Origin: Stramenopiles sp. TOSAG23-2
Lineage: Eukaryota > Sar
Direction of reading: 5' to 3'
DNA: 28,563 nucleotides
Assembly: GCA_900128395.1 (NCBI GenBank)
Contig: LT649398.1
Coordinates: 1-28,563, forward strand
Shown here: positions 1 through 9,830 of the stretch, piece by piece
How positions within the stretch are numbered: position 1 is the first letter of the stretch
Layout of the letters: every line of letters starts with the position of its first letter
Translations under genes and position numbers: made by a program
The notes under the pieces: generated by a model
What the model was told of the DNA's origin: nothing
Databases searched by the model: none
Seen by the model: only the letters and a program-made list of their open reading frames with translations

Positions 1-823
1 TAATTTTACTAATGAATCGTGTGTGCGATATTGATCGAAACTATACTATTAGTAATATCTCTCTTATATACATCTATGTTTCCCCTTACATGTATCAGAC
101 ATATGAGGATGTATATTTGATGTAAATATATATATATATATATATATATGTTAATGTGTCCACACACATTATAACATATATCGGATATATACATCAAAAT
201 CAAATTATGCTTATTATTATTATTGGAAAAAGTTATTACTGTAAAAAGCCATACAAATAATACCTGGTATAATAGTAGCACTTTCTCCCTCCTGGTATAG
301 ATAAATATAATACTAGGTAAATACAACCAGGGCCACAATTAGCTGGTAGTTAGCTAGCTACTATACGCGTAGCCTGCCGGGCCTGATGGTAGCTTTACTT
401 TTGTAAAAATGTAAAAAGCTGCATTTTAAGCAATAGTAATTGGATGCTATGCCTACATTTTAAAATGCTATAAGTTGCGTTTCTTTTTTATTGCGGCTTT
501 TTCGATTTATATTCGTATGGTCACTAACTTTAAGGTCCTTTTATATAATCCTTATTATTTATTCAATTATTATTTCTTTCGTATTCCACACGTATAAAAA
601 TTGTAAAGATTTACATAATGCTGTGTAATGGTAACAAGGGAAAACTTTCATTATCTGATGAAGTGAACTCATTTTATTAAAAAGATGGGGGGCTTTTTCC
701 CCATATTATTAGAAAACAGTATTCATATGTACAAATAATATGATATCACCAGACAAGCAATAAATAGATTTACATATAAGTACGTATGCGTATAAATATA
801 GCATATTAAAAGACATATTTAAA
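1..823. other. AT-rich intergenic region upstream of the first gene
   Basis: No coding exon can be supported. The stretch holds a TA microsatellite near 127-149, a short GC-richer island around 350-392 with the palindromes TAGCTAGCTA and TACGCGTA, and a TACCTGGTA motif at 261-269. A TATA-like string (TATAAATATA, 791-800) lies about 24 nt before the start codon at 824. The short antisense open frame at 9-338 is low-complexity and crosses the TA repeat, so it is not counted as a gene. Confidence 0.6.
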
Positions 824-3800
824 ATGGTGGCAATGAAAATTAATTTACATAATGTTGCATACGTTTTAACGTTGTTCTTTTTGACAACGGTTGTTGTAAC
901 TAATGGTTTAGATCTTAAAACAAAATATGTGAAGTATAATGAAGACGGAGAGCCGGAACATTTTCACATAGATTTATCAAAACGTTGTCCAAAAATAGGA
1001 TGCCTAAATAAAGGTCGTTTGACTGCGGATTGTTCTTGCAAGTGTAGAGGATTTTGGCTTGGTGCGTCTTGTGAAAAATGTGGTTTGATGCAAAGTGATT
1101 GTCGTCATGGCAGTATATTAGATCAAGATACATGTCGTTGTGTTAGTTGTCCAGCTCCTTGGGGCGGACACTTATGTGATACTTGTAGTATAAAAACAAC
1201 AAAGCATGGGGAAGTAGATCCAGAGACTTGCCGAATTAAAGAATGCCCATTACCATGGACGGGTTCTGATTGCAAAACATGTCTACGCGACGAAAGTTTT
1301 TGCGGCCAAGGATCGATTTTAAACAAAGCAACATGTTTATGCGATAATTGCCCTGCGCAATTTAATGCTAATACAATAGTTAATAAAAAAAAAGCAGTGA
1401 TAAAAGCTAAAGTGGAAGAAAAAATTGCCGAGTTGAAACGTGAAAAAGCGGAAGAAAACAAAGCTAATCAACCTATCAAGAAAGCTGAAGGAGGTACGGA
1501 TTGGCTCTCATGGGCTGATGCATTTGGATTTTTAGAAGTCAGCACTGGTAAAAGCAGTAGTAGTAGTAGAAGAAATAGTGTTAGCGTAACGAATATTCCC
1601 AATTCGTTTTGTGGTAAATGCCCAGTTAAAAAATGTTCCAATGACGGTACGGTCGACATGGAAAAATGTGCCTGTGTTGACTGTGCTGAAAATTGGGGAG
1701 GATTGCGTTGTGATAAATGTTTGTTAGAAGATGGTGATTGCCAAAATGGCGCAATTTTAGACAAAGCAAGTTGTTCATGTTCTGTAGCATGTACATTTCC
1801 ATGGGGTGGGCCATTATGTACAGACTGTAAACGCAGTGAGGATTCATGTTTTCATTCAGGGAAATTTGACGAAGATACCTGTCGTTGTAAAGAATGTGAT
1901 GCTCCTTGGAAAGGTGCAATTTGTGGCGAGTGTGGCATAACTACAGAGCATTGTAAAAATGGTGGAACGCCTTGTACCAAATCATGTCGCTGCGTCAATT
2001 GTAACAGACCATGGCGTGGTCAATTCTGTAAGCAATGCGGTTTATCTAATGACGATTGTGAAAATGGCGGTACCGTCGATACAAATACTTGTACTTGTAC
2101 TTGCAAAATGCCTTGGGGTGGTAAGACATGCGCCACATGTAAATTGCCAAAGGAGACATGCACGGAAGGGACTGTATTGAGTCAAAATATGTGTGCATGT
2201 GTACCAAATCCTAAAGGTACCGCGCAATTAGCAATGGAAAAGGCAGAAAAAGCCAAGAAAGAATTATCAGTTGCAATGAAAGATCCACGTGGTAACCTAA
2301 AAGATGTGAAGAAATTCTTAGCAACGCCACGCGCTGAGAACGAGGAGACATCTTTTCTTGAATTTGTTGAGACAGAGAAGAAATTACCACGAAGGCCAAA
2401 AGTTGGTAAAATCGTTACATGTAAATTTACAGGTGTACCAGATTTAATGACAAATTTCGTTGGACCTAATCAATACTACGGTAGAACTCGTGGTGGATAT
2501 TTTCAACATCTATTTGTGGATCAAGAATGTACAAACGGAAAATTACCAGACCCACGCGAAGGAGAATGGATATCTAGTTTAGCAATTAGTCATGCATGCG
2601 GTGAGCCAGACCAATGGTCGATTATATCACCAAATGAACAAGATGGCCCAGGAATAATGTTTGATAATAAAAAACCGTGTGTGAAAAATGGTGCTATGAG
2701 CGTCCAAGTGGATTTCTTTTTACCAGATCAAAAAAAATACAAAAAAGACTATCATCGTTGTGTTTGGCAAGGTACACCAGAACGTTTCATACAACCTAAC
2801 CCTGCTAAGGGTGGTTCAAATGCTGGCTATAGCAAACTTATGTCATTGCCATCATGGTGGACTGCAACGCCTGAAGATCATATTGCCGCTAGAGAAGATC
2901 CAGGAAAGGTAGACGCTGATTCCGGTACTATTTTAAAGAAATTCAAACTTTCATCGGATCCACGAGCATGGTCAGAACATAGTAATGCAGATTTCCCTGG
3001 CTCAATAACCGCAACATCGCCAGGATATCACAGGCACGTATTCAGTGCCGAAGATTGCACAAATGGACATCCACCAACAGATAGAAAGTGTTTCGTCTCA
3101 ATGCGATGGGGTGAGTCATGCGGCGGTGATCGTGACTGGAGAGCATTGCATAATTTCAAAGGCAAAGAGAGCGACATTGCAGCCGGTGTCGAATGGTATA
3201 CAGGTTGTGAATGTGATTCTGCACGGGTTGGTGTTGATTATTTTTGCCCTAAACAAGATAAAGATTTTAATGCAGAAAACCAAGTGTATACATGCACATA
3301 CGAAGGTGAAGGAGAAGTATCAAGTTGCGGAACAAAAGAACGTCATGCAAATGATCCACAAGCTGGTTATTGTCGCCATCATAAATTTACTGCTCAAGAA
3401 TGTGGTGGAAAACTGCCAGCAGCGGATAAACATGCTGATAACTGCATTATTGCCACTCGTGAATTTGTACAATGCGGCGAAGGCCAAGACTTTGCTGCAA
3501 CAATAGGAAAGGACGGTGGTGCACAAGTATCATGGTACACTGCTGGATGGTCAGCGGTTAGAGCAGGAAGTGGGGGTAATTGCAGTTCGGCGCGAATTGT
3601 AGTTGATTACATGTGCCCTGGTGAGTGCAACCGTAAGTGTATCAATGGAAAATTGAATGGTGTAACCTGCAATTGCGAATGTAACCCAGGCTGGTCAGGT
3701 AGAGAATGTCAAAATTGTGGTGTGGAAGAAAAAGATTGCTTACATGGTAGTACATTCAATCCTACGAAATGTAAGTGCGAAGTGCCAGAAGGTGCATATT

Positions 3801-5239
3801 GGGTTGGTGCATTTGCACAAGATTGTAAATTGGCCCAAGACGACTGTAAGAATGGTGGTTTATTAGATTCGAACTCTTGTAAATGCATAGAGTGTAACGA
3901 AGGGTTCAAAGGCAAATTATGCACGGAATGCGATAGAGCCCAAGATCAATGTAAACAAGGATCTTCACTTGACACGACGACATGTACGTGTTCAGTAGAC
4001 TGCCCAACCAGTGGTATTTTTTGCGAGAAGTGTCCAAAGGGTAAAAATGGAGAAATTTGCTCAGGTTCAGGCCAATGTCAAAAAAGTAAATGCGTTTGCA
4101 ACAAAGGAGCAACTGGTAAAACATGCGCTACTAAGCCAATGAAATTAGCATGCGCAATAAAGACGGGCAAAGTCGTTCCATTTAAATTTAAATCAAAGAC
4201 TGGAAAGCCAATAGTCGCAGATAAAGCTGGCGAGTATAGATTGTTTGAAGTTATTAAAAAAGAAAAAGATGAATTGACATCTGTGCATGGTTATTTCCAC
4301 AAGGTTGGAAGCTTAAATTTATTAGTTGGAATTTCTGTTAACAAAGTGGAGAATTTTAAGTCAAATAATGAAGTAGAATCATTTCGCATCATGGCTAAGA
4401 AAGGTTCAGACGGATTCGAAGTTACCCAAGATTGTACTTCTAAAATAAATGTTAGAAGTAAATGGATACAAGGGTCGAAAAAACATTTAAAAATAAGAGC
4501 CCAAGGCCAGAGTAGTTTAATGGTAAAATCGAATGATAATCAATTCGAAATAAATATAGATAAATTTAAATGTGAATATGGGACGTGCTTTAGTTTTAAT
4601 ATCGATTTGCTAGACAACCCTAAAATACATCACTTTTTAGGCATGTGTGGAAGCCATGGTAAAAAAGAGGAATTTTTGATTGTAGATACATCCTTACAAC
4701 AAATACAATGCAAAGGTGAACAACAAGAAATAGATGTTCCATTGCGGTTTAAATCTGTGAGGAGTAGCTTGTTACGGGGACCAAAAAATGTTGGTTCCCA
4801 ATCGTATAGATTTCTTCAATTGAAGACAGATTGGGATACAGTAGATTGGGAGTTACCAACTCCTTCCTGGAATTCAGAATCCCCCATTGAAGAACCTGTA
4901 ACATCGTATAATTTAATTGCACAGGATTGTAAAGCAGCTACGGTATCATCAACAGAATTAGAATGTAGGATGCACTTACCAGAGTCGTTCCCCCAAGGTT
5001 TTGTACGCTCTGATCCCGCATTGGAACCATACAAAGCTTGTGCAGACGTATTATGCGATGAAGCTGATCCCGAGAAAGCTCATAAAATGGCCAATATAGA
5101 AACTTTAAAGGCAAAACGAATGCGAAAAGTAGCATTAGAAGAAGAAGCTGCTCAAAAGCAAATAGATGCTGAAAGCAAAGTTGCAAGCAAAATTGCCCAA
5201 CTTGCGGAAAATGCAGATCCAAATGATAATAAGTGTTGA
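824..5239 (+). CDS. Large secreted Cys-rich protein with EGF-like modules and vWD/C8-like C-terminus
   Basis: Uninterrupted 1471-residue frame. Residues about 10-28 form a hydrophobic signal peptide and there is no later membrane segment, so the product is probably secreted or deposited on the cell surface. Residues about 55-460 are tandem EGF-like Cys modules with a recurring C-x-x-PW-x-G-x-x-C-x-x-C pattern, broken at about 190-255 by a Lys/Glu-rich and Ser-rich linker. Residues about 532-930 hold three diverged copies of a larger Cys module (G-Y...H.F...C.NG.P...C...CG...V.V.Y.CP). More EGF-like modules follow to about 1100. Residues about 1106-1285 end in FLGMCGSHG and look like a von Willebrand D domain; the later DPALEPYKACADVLC resembles the C8 module that usually follows vWD. 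The C-terminus is a charged helix. The start at 824 precedes the signal peptide; a second ATG at 833 would also keep it. An adhesive or matrix role is inferred. Confidence 0.9.
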   Translation: MVAMKINLHNVAYVLTLFFLTTVVVTNGLDLKTKYVKYNEDGEPEHFHIDLSKRCPKIGCLNKGRLTADCSCKCRGFWLGASCEKCGLMQSDCRHGSILDQDTCRCVSCPAPWGGHLCDTCSIKTTKHGEVDPETCRIKECPLPWTGSDCKTCLRDESFCGQGSILNKATCLCDNCPAQFNANTIVNKKKAVIKAKVEEKIAELKREKAEENKANQPIKKAEGGTDWLSWADAFGFLEVSTGKSSSSSRRNSVSVTNIPNSFCGKCPVKKCSNDGTVDMEKCACVDCAENWGGLRCDKCLLEDGDCQNGAILDKASCSCSVACTFPWGGPLCTDCKRSEDSCFHSGKFDEDTCRCKECDAPWKGAICGECGITTEHCKNGGTPCTKSCRCVNCNRPWRGQFCKQCGLSNDDCENGGTVDTNTCTCTCKMPWGGKTCATCKLPKETCTEGTVLSQNMCACVPNPKGTAQLAMEKAEKAKKELSVAMKDPRGNLKDVKKFLATPRAENEETSFLEFVETEKKLPRRPKVGKIVTCKFTGVPDLMTNFVGPNQYYGRTRGGYFQHLFVDQECTNGKLPDPREGEWISSLAISHACGEPDQWSIISPNEQDGPGIMFDNKKPCVKNGAMSVQVDFFLPDQKKYKKDYHRCVWQGTPERFIQPNPAKGGSNAGYSKLMSLPSWWTATPEDHIAAREDPGKVDADSGTILKKFKLSSDPRAWSEHSNADFPGSITATSPGYHRHVFSAEDCTNGHPPTDRKCFVSMRWGESCGGDRDWRALHNFKGKESDIAAGVEWYTGCECDSARVGVDYFCPKQDKDFNAENQVYTCTYEGEGEVSSCGTKERHANDPQAGYCRHHKFTAQECGGKLPAADKHADNCIIATREFVQCGEGQDFAATIGKDGGAQVSWYTAGWSAVRAGSGGNCSSARIVVDYMCPGECNRKCINGKLNGVTCNCECNPGWSGRECQNCGVEEKDCLHGSTFNPTKCKCEVPEGAYWVGAFAQDCKLAQDDCKNGGLLDSNSCKCIECNEGFKGKLCTECDRAQDQCKQGSSLDTTTCTCSVDCPTSGIFCEKCPKGKNGEICSGSGQCQKSKCVCNKGATGKTCATKPMKLACAIKTGKVVPFKFKSKTGKPIVADKAGEYRLFEVIKKEKDELTSVHGYFHKVGSLNLLVGISVNKVENFKSNNEVESFRIMAKKGSDGFEVTQDCTSKINVRSKWIQGSKKHLKIRAQGQSSLMVKSNDNQFEINIDKFKCEYGTCFSFNIDLLDNPKIHHFLGMCGSHGKKEEFLIVDTSLQQIQCKGEQQEIDVPLRFKSVRSSLLRGPKNVGSQSYRFLQLKTDWDTVDWELPTPSWNSESPIEEPVTSYNLIAQDCKAATVSSTELECRMHLPESFPQGFVRSDPALEPYKACADVLCDEADPEKAHKMANIETLKAKRMRKVALEEEAAQKQIDAESKVASKIAQLAENADPNDNKC

Positions 5240-5367
5240 GATTGTCGAGTGTTGCGGGGGTTAAAATTTAAAATCTACGTAGTATAGTGTTTATAAAACT
5301 ACGAGTACGTACTTCGTAATATTTTTTAATATTACCACTTTATTCGCGCGGTACACATACCCTTCGT

Positions 5368-6318
5368 TTAATCATTTAAATCACCATTTCCTTCTCCTAC
5401 TAATCTACCGTTTGCATCCCAATGATTTGCTTTTCCGCCTTTTTTACGTATAAGTGCAATGATTTCTTGGCGAATTGGACTAAAATTATATTGATATGCC
5501 TGGTCCAGGGGAGTGACCCTGGACCCTGACAACTGTTGATTAATACTATTAATAGAAATATGTTCTAATAAAAAACGAATCACATCAGTACTCATTTTGT
5601 TATAACTTGCTGCTAAATGTAATGCATTTCTTCCATTACTATGTCCAATAGTAGGATCAGCTTCACCTTGTTCAATTAAATATTGAACTATGTGGAAATG
5701 TTCCTTCTTTGCAGCTGTCATTAAAGGTGTATATTTACCACCATGACTAATTCTACCTTCTTGATTCACATATTCTTTCCATGCCATATTACCATTACTA
5801 CAGTTCACATCACGATTCGTAATATATTTGTGATAAGGATGAAGATTCACAAATAATTTTACATCATCCAGACGCCCATGTTGACATGCACATACGAAAG
5901 GTGTTGGTATCCGACTCGTCCACAATGTACCACGTGGAAACTCTCTTTGATATCTTTCAATTAATAAATAAAGTCTTCTTGCTGGATGTGTTGGTATCAG
6001 CTCATTTATACTTCTTCTGCCTTCATATTCAAGCCTCAAGGCTACATCACGCACACGTTCAAAATCATCAGATCCAAATCGTTTTCTACATTGCTGTATT
6101 AAAGAAGATCGTTTCACATTACACAATGTTTTAATATCTAAATATTGTAATATATTTAACATGATCCCGCAGGCAGACTCAAATCCAGCTGGTAAAACTA
6201 ATATACCAATCTTAATTGGTGGTGGCGCCCGTTTTTGTTGTAACGCTTCAATCGTCGATTCCTGTAATGCCGGGCGTTGTCGTTTCGCAGGTGGCGGTGT
6301 GGTAGTAAGTGATGCCAT
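5368..6318 (-). CDS. Ankyrin-repeat protein with a possible F-box-like N-terminal helix
   Basis: 316-residue frame without introns, convergent with the large secreted protein (128 bp between stop codons). The first ~40 residues are Pro/basic and disordered. Residues about 52-75 (IMLNILQYLDIKTLCNVKRSS) are faintly F-box-like. Ankyrin units are visible from about 140: PTPFVCACQHGRLDDVKLFV, then YTPLMTAAKKEHFHIVQYLI, then RNALHLAASYNKMSTDVIRFL, then a terminal TPLDQAYQYN. The C-terminus is an unusual acidic and glycine-rich tail (NGRLVGEGNGDLND) that does not belong to an ankyrin repeat. Ankyrin repeats bind other proteins; the partner cannot be told from sequence. The ATG is followed closely upstream by a TA-rich tract (6324-6345). 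Confidence 0.85.
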   Translation of the reverse strand: MASLTTTPPPAKRQRPALQESTIEALQQKRAPPPIKIGILVLPAGFESACGIMLNILQYLDIKTLCNVKRSSLIQQCRKRFGSDDFERVRDVALRLEYEGRRSINELIPTHPARRLYLLIERYQREFPRGTLWTSRIPTPFVCACQHGRLDDVKLFVNLHPYHKYITNRDVNCSNGNMAWKEYVNQEGRISHGGKYTPLMTAAKKEHFHIVQYLIEQGEADPTIGHSNGRNALHLAASYNKMSTDVIRFLLEHISINSINQQLSGSRVTPLDQAYQYNFSPIRQEIIALIRKKGGKANHWDANGRLVGEGNGDLND

Positions 6319-6534
6319 GATTATATATATGTATATATATATCTTTAGTCCTTTCTATTTCTATTTTCTTCAACATTTTTTCTATCTATACATTTGATAT
6401 ATATTTCTATATTTATTATACTTATTTATTCATATTCAATTGATCGGAGTTTACAGGTAAGTTGGACATAGATAGAAGACGACGACAGATTTTTCTTCTT
6501 CTTCTTCGACGAATAATAATAAAAAAAAATAAAA

Positions 6535-6579
6535 TACCAGGTATTATTATAATTACCTTAACCTGTACTAATAGTACAG
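6535..6579. promoter_or_regulatory. Candidate regulatory region: TACCAGGTA motif and 7-bp hairpin
   Basis: TACCAGGTA (6535-6543) is the reverse complement of TACCTGGTA, which occurs at 261, 25332 and 25549. It is followed by a perfect hairpin CTGTACT-AAT-AGTACAG (6563-6579). Both lie about 220-260 nt upstream of the ankyrin gene start. The regulatory role is an inference. Confidence 0.3.
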
Positions 6580-6736
6580 TATTAGTATGGCTACGACTTT
6601 AACTTATGCCAAGAATATAAATAAGGTAAATAAGAGAGCGACAATGCGACAATTAGCTGCATTTTTTTTTTTGGTCAAAAAAATATTTCAATAAAACAGA
6701 AAATTAAAATCTTTCTTTCTCCAGTTCTCCCTGCTT

Positions 6737-6794
<58 letters not shown>
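6737..6794. repeat. (TC)n microsatellite
   Basis: A nearly pure TC/CT dinucleotide run with one extra T, ending 12 bp before the stop codon of the DNMT2-like gene. On that gene's sense strand it forms an AG-rich 3' UTR tract. Confidence 0.95.
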
Positions 6795-6799
<5 letters not shown>

Positions 6800-6805
6800 A
6801 GTTGG

Positions 6806-7996
6806 TTATGGAAAAAATAATTTTAAAAGCTCTTTTACTGCCAAAACGTGTAAACTGTTGCCTGCAAGAGCATATTGTTTTTTCAACGATATGTTCATTG
6901 GAAATTCGAAGTCAGATGGAAATCCCAATAAATTAACAATTTCTTTTGGAGAAAAATAACGTAGTTTCCCAATATAATCACCATACCAATCATTTTTTCG
7001 TTCTTGCTCTTGCAGTTGTGTTACATCATTGACATTTGTTTTAACATTATCATTTTTCTTCATCTTTTGTATTTTATTTTTCTGCTTTTCTTCCAGCATG
7101 TAATCCAAAGAATTGGTATGACCTCCCATCATTTTTTGTCCAAGTTGATCATCGATACATATTATACTTCCAGTACCTTTCATAAATCGATAATATGAAT
7201 GTGTAAAACATGCACTTCTATTGGATGAAGGTGTTACAATATCTAATGACCAACTACCATTTGAACTTAATGTATCTTTTGATACTACCAATAATTTCTG
7301 TAATTCCAAATTATGTTTTGTCTCTAAAAAATCTTTAATCGGCTTTCTTTGAATGGCATTATTATTATTAGTAGTAATAATAGTAGTATTGTTATTATTA
7401 TTATCTAAATTTAAATTATTGAATCTGATTGCTTCCGGTATTTTTTGTAATAAGGATCCAACTATAAAAATTCGTGGCCGTGTATTCGGTATCCCAAACT
7501 GTTCTGGGGACAGTTTAAACAATTTAAAATGATAATTGCGACGCTTCAGTACTTTCAACAAATATTTGCATGAATCAGATACTTCAAAATTTACCACATT
7601 TTCAAGTAAAAAATATGTAGGTGGTTTTGACATTTTATCTAGTATTTTACATAAGTGTATTAATGCTGATGAACGCTTATCCATCAAATCTCTTTTTGTC
7701 GTTTCATTCTGCCTAGTATATGGCTGACATGGAGGTGACATCATCCACATGTTAGCATTCTTTAAGTTTTCACTATTTAATTGTTGAATTGGTTTTTGGC
7801 TAGGTTTAATCGAGTTGGGATGATTGTGATGATATACTTCATTTGCTGTTGTAGAAAAATCAAACGCTTTTATAATTTGATATTTTAAATGTGGTTGATG
7901 CACTTTCATAAATGATTTTAATGCATAATGCATTCCACCAATACCAGAAAAGAATTCTATAACATTTAATTGTTGTTGTAGTGTTTTTGATGACAT
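6806..7996 (-). CDS. TRDMT1: DNMT2 / TRDMT1 tRNA (cytosine-5) methyltransferase
   Basis: 396 residues, the usual length of the family, no introns. The cytosine-5 methyltransferase motifs are in order: motif I FFSGIGGMHYAL (15-26), motif IV with catalytic Cys90 in PPCQPYTR, motif VI ENV (132-134), motif VIII QFGIPNTRPRIFIVG (166-180), and motifs IX/X near RYFSPKEIVNLLGFPSDFEF and ALAGNSLHVLAVKELL at the C-terminus. CFT at 263-265 followed by HSYYRFMKGTGS is the signature that separates DNMT2 from true DNA methyltransferases. DNMT2 enzymes use S-adenosylmethionine to methylate C38 of tRNA-Asp and some others, with weak DNA activity. Asn-rich (198-213) and Lys/Gln-rich (about 303-332) insertions are lineage-specific low-complexity additions. 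Catalytic residues all look intact. Confidence 0.97.
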   Translation of the reverse strand: MSSKTLQQQLNVIEFFSGIGGMHYALKSFMKVHQPHLKYQIIKAFDFSTTANEVYHHNHPNSIKPSQKPIQQLNSENLKNANMWMMSPPCQPYTRQNETTKRDLMDKRSSALIHLCKILDKMSKPPTYFLLENVVNFEVSDSCKYLLKVLKRRNYHFKLFKLSPEQFGIPNTRPRIFIVGSLLQKIPEAIRFNNLNLDNNNNNTTIITTNNNNAIQRKPIKDFLETKHNLELQKLLVVSKDTLSSNGSWSLDIVTPSSNRSACFTHSYYRFMKGTGSIICIDDQLGQKMMGGHTNSLDYMLEEKQKNKIQKMKKNDNVKTNVNDVTQLQEQERKNDWYGDYIGKLRYFSPKEIVNLLGFPSDFEFPMNISLKKQYALAGNSLHVLAVKELLKLFFP

Positions 7997-8450
7997 GTTG
8001 TGATAATATTTATTTATGCTTCATATATATTACTTCGTCTATGTATATATTAAGTGTGTAAATATATATATCTCTAGAGTAAGAGGGTGTGTGTAATATT
8101 TATCGAATTAGAATATAACATTATAGATATTATCTGATATATATTAAATAATAAATAAATATATAAGTTTTAATTAATAAATGGTTAATTAATAAAAATA
8201 ATAATTAATTTAATTATTATATAAGATTAATTTTTTTATATATATAAAATATAAGATGATTTTTTTCATCTCAGTATCAGCATGCATTTTCCGAAATAAT
8301 TGATTTATATACACATCGGATCACACACACACACACACACATGCACACATTATTTATTTTCACATCAAACGATAGTATGGAAATGGATTATAATTCACAA
8401 TTTCATCATCGTTTCCTTTTTCTTTTTTTAAACACTTTTGACATATATAT
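7997..8450. other. AT-rich intergenic region with (CA)n microsatellite
   Basis: Separates the start of the DNMT2 gene from the stop of the next gene on the same strand. It contains a pure CA run at 8322-8341, many ATTAAT/TTAATTAA-type strings around 8160-8235 and a TA-rich segment close to the DNMT2 start (8023-8070) that may hold its promoter. No coding exon is visible. Confidence 0.6.
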
Positions 8451-9830
8451 CTATGCTGATAACATTGCCGACATTTCTGCATCATCATAATTGGTATCAT
8501 CAACTAAATCACTACCAAACCATTTGTCATCCGTTAATTCATCGTTGGCTAAATCAAATTCACTGTAATCAAAGGCATCAGTTGGATCCATATCCATATG
8601 AAATGGATCTTCACTACTTGTCGAATCGATTGAATCAAATGTGCGTAAAGAATTTACTCTTTTTGGTAATGCAGCATTATTGCTTTTTTTTATCAATTTT
8701 GCTTTTGGTGATCTTTTCTTTCTCGTTATCTTCTTGTTATTTTTTTTACTGACTGCTTTTTTAGATTTTGCAGCAGCATCGGTATTTTTATTTTTTGATG
8801 CAGCATTTTTCTTTGTCTCTTTGCTGTTTTTCTTTCGCGTTTTCTTCGCTTTCGTCCTATTGGTTGGTGATAACGATGAAGTCGACCCTGTAGCTGCTTG
8901 TTGCACCACTTGTATTTGAGCAGGAGTAGCAGATTTCACAACTTCTTCTTGATGATATTTTGCTATTGGTATATCAACATTTTTCAACAATGCATGTAAT
9001 GCATCGTGAGATCTAGACAATGAAATAATTCCTTTCTCTTGTAATTTCTGTACCAATCGCCTTATTTGTGTACTTTCAACATTCGGGTTGATATCAAAAC
9101 TACATTGTGTTTGTGCATCTTGCATTTGTTTTGGCTGTTCATGTGGGCAAACATGGCCTTTTTTTGGTACACCACATTTACCACATTTATAACTACCTCG
9201 TAATTTACCAAGAGCAGATACAGAACGATTTGACATAAATTTTTTAATTAAATTTGGGCTATTATCCATTCGAATCGATGGGCTTGCTGTCACAGAATTG
9301 TCACTTTTGCTACGTTTATGCTTTGGTGTATTGATATAACCATTCATAACATCGCTTTTGTTACCATCGCTGGTGGTGTTGTTGCTGTTGCTACTACTGC
9401 TACTACCATTTAAGGCAAATGGTTTGACAATACCATTATTATTGTTGGTGGTAGTATTATTGTTTCTTGGCTTGCTTTTTGGCGACAATACTTGTAACCC
9501 ACTCATATCATTATCCAAAATACTTAAATTCAATGACATTGACCGTTTGTGGTTGGTTGTTCCAAATTTACGCTTGTTGCTATGTTTTTTGTTTCCTAAA
9601 ATTTCTCCCCAATTTGCTTTTTTTTGGTTGTTGTTGGTCAACTTGGTTGGTGCAGAGTTGATTCTTTGCCCTGCTGAGTGCTTACCTTGTCCGGTATCAT
9701 TTTGAAACACCACTCCTCCATTCTTTGACGCAGAATAATCATTCATCCACGCGGAACCAACTGTGCCAAACGGGTTGGATGTTGATGTATTGTTCGTATT
9801 ACTATTATTTGAAAAATTAAAGTTTGACAT
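8451..9830 (-). CDS. Basic, low-complexity nuclear-type protein with a C-x2-C-x7-H-x-C knuckle
   Basis: 459-residue frame, no introns. The N-terminal half is Asn/Ser/Thr-rich with repeated KRS(M/K)S-type basic-Ser motifs (around HKRSMS and HKRSKS) that look like phosphorylation sites. Around residues 214-230 is YKCGKCGVPKKGHVCPHE, a compact candidate zinc knuckle (Cys-x2-Cys, then His and Cys). A helical segment with VESTQIRRLVQKLQEKGIIS follows, resembling the N-terminal helices of DNA-associated protein families. Residues about 320-385 are very Lys/Arg-rich (likely nuclear localisation and nucleic-acid contact), and the C-terminal 50 residues are strongly acidic (Asp/Glu). This basic-then-acidic layout is typical of chromatin or transcription factors, but no family was recognised with certainty and no function is claimed. 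Confidence 0.8.
   Translation of the reverse strand: MSNFNFSNNSNTNNTSTSNPFGTVGSAWMNDYSASKNGGVVFQNDTGQGKHSAGQRINSAPTKLTNNNQKKANWGEILGNKKHSNKRKFGTTNHKRSMSLNLSILDNDMSGLQVLSPKSKPRNNNTTTNNNNGIVKPFALNGSSSSSNSNNTTSDGNKSDVMNGYINTPKHKRSKSDNSVTASPSIRMDNSPNLIKKFMSNRSVSALGKLRGSYKCGKCGVPKKGHVCPHEQPKQMQDAQTQCSFDINPNVESTQIRRLVQKLQEKGIISLSRSHDALHALLKNVDIPIAKYHQEEVVKSATPAQIQVVQQAATGSTSSLSPTNRTKAKKTRKKNSKETKKNAASKNKNTDAAAKSKKAVSKKNNKKITRKKRSPKAKLIKKSNNAALPKRVNSLRTFDSIDSTSSEDPFHMDMDPTDAFDYSEFDLANDELTDDKWFGSDLVDDTNYDDAEMSAMLSA

Noticed and set aside
9-338. 109-residue open frame on the minus strand
   Set aside because: Composed of Ile/Tyr/His strings produced by TA and AT repeats; no domain, and nothing to support expression.
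3045-3506. 153-residue plus-strand frame within the large secreted protein
   Set aside because: A shifted frame of the gene; the main frame carries the conserved Cys pattern and this one has none.
8641-8919. Hydrophobic open frame on the plus strand
   Set aside because: Antisense to the Lys-rich part of the Cys-knuckle protein; Phe/Leu content is the complement of Lys codons, not a membrane protein.
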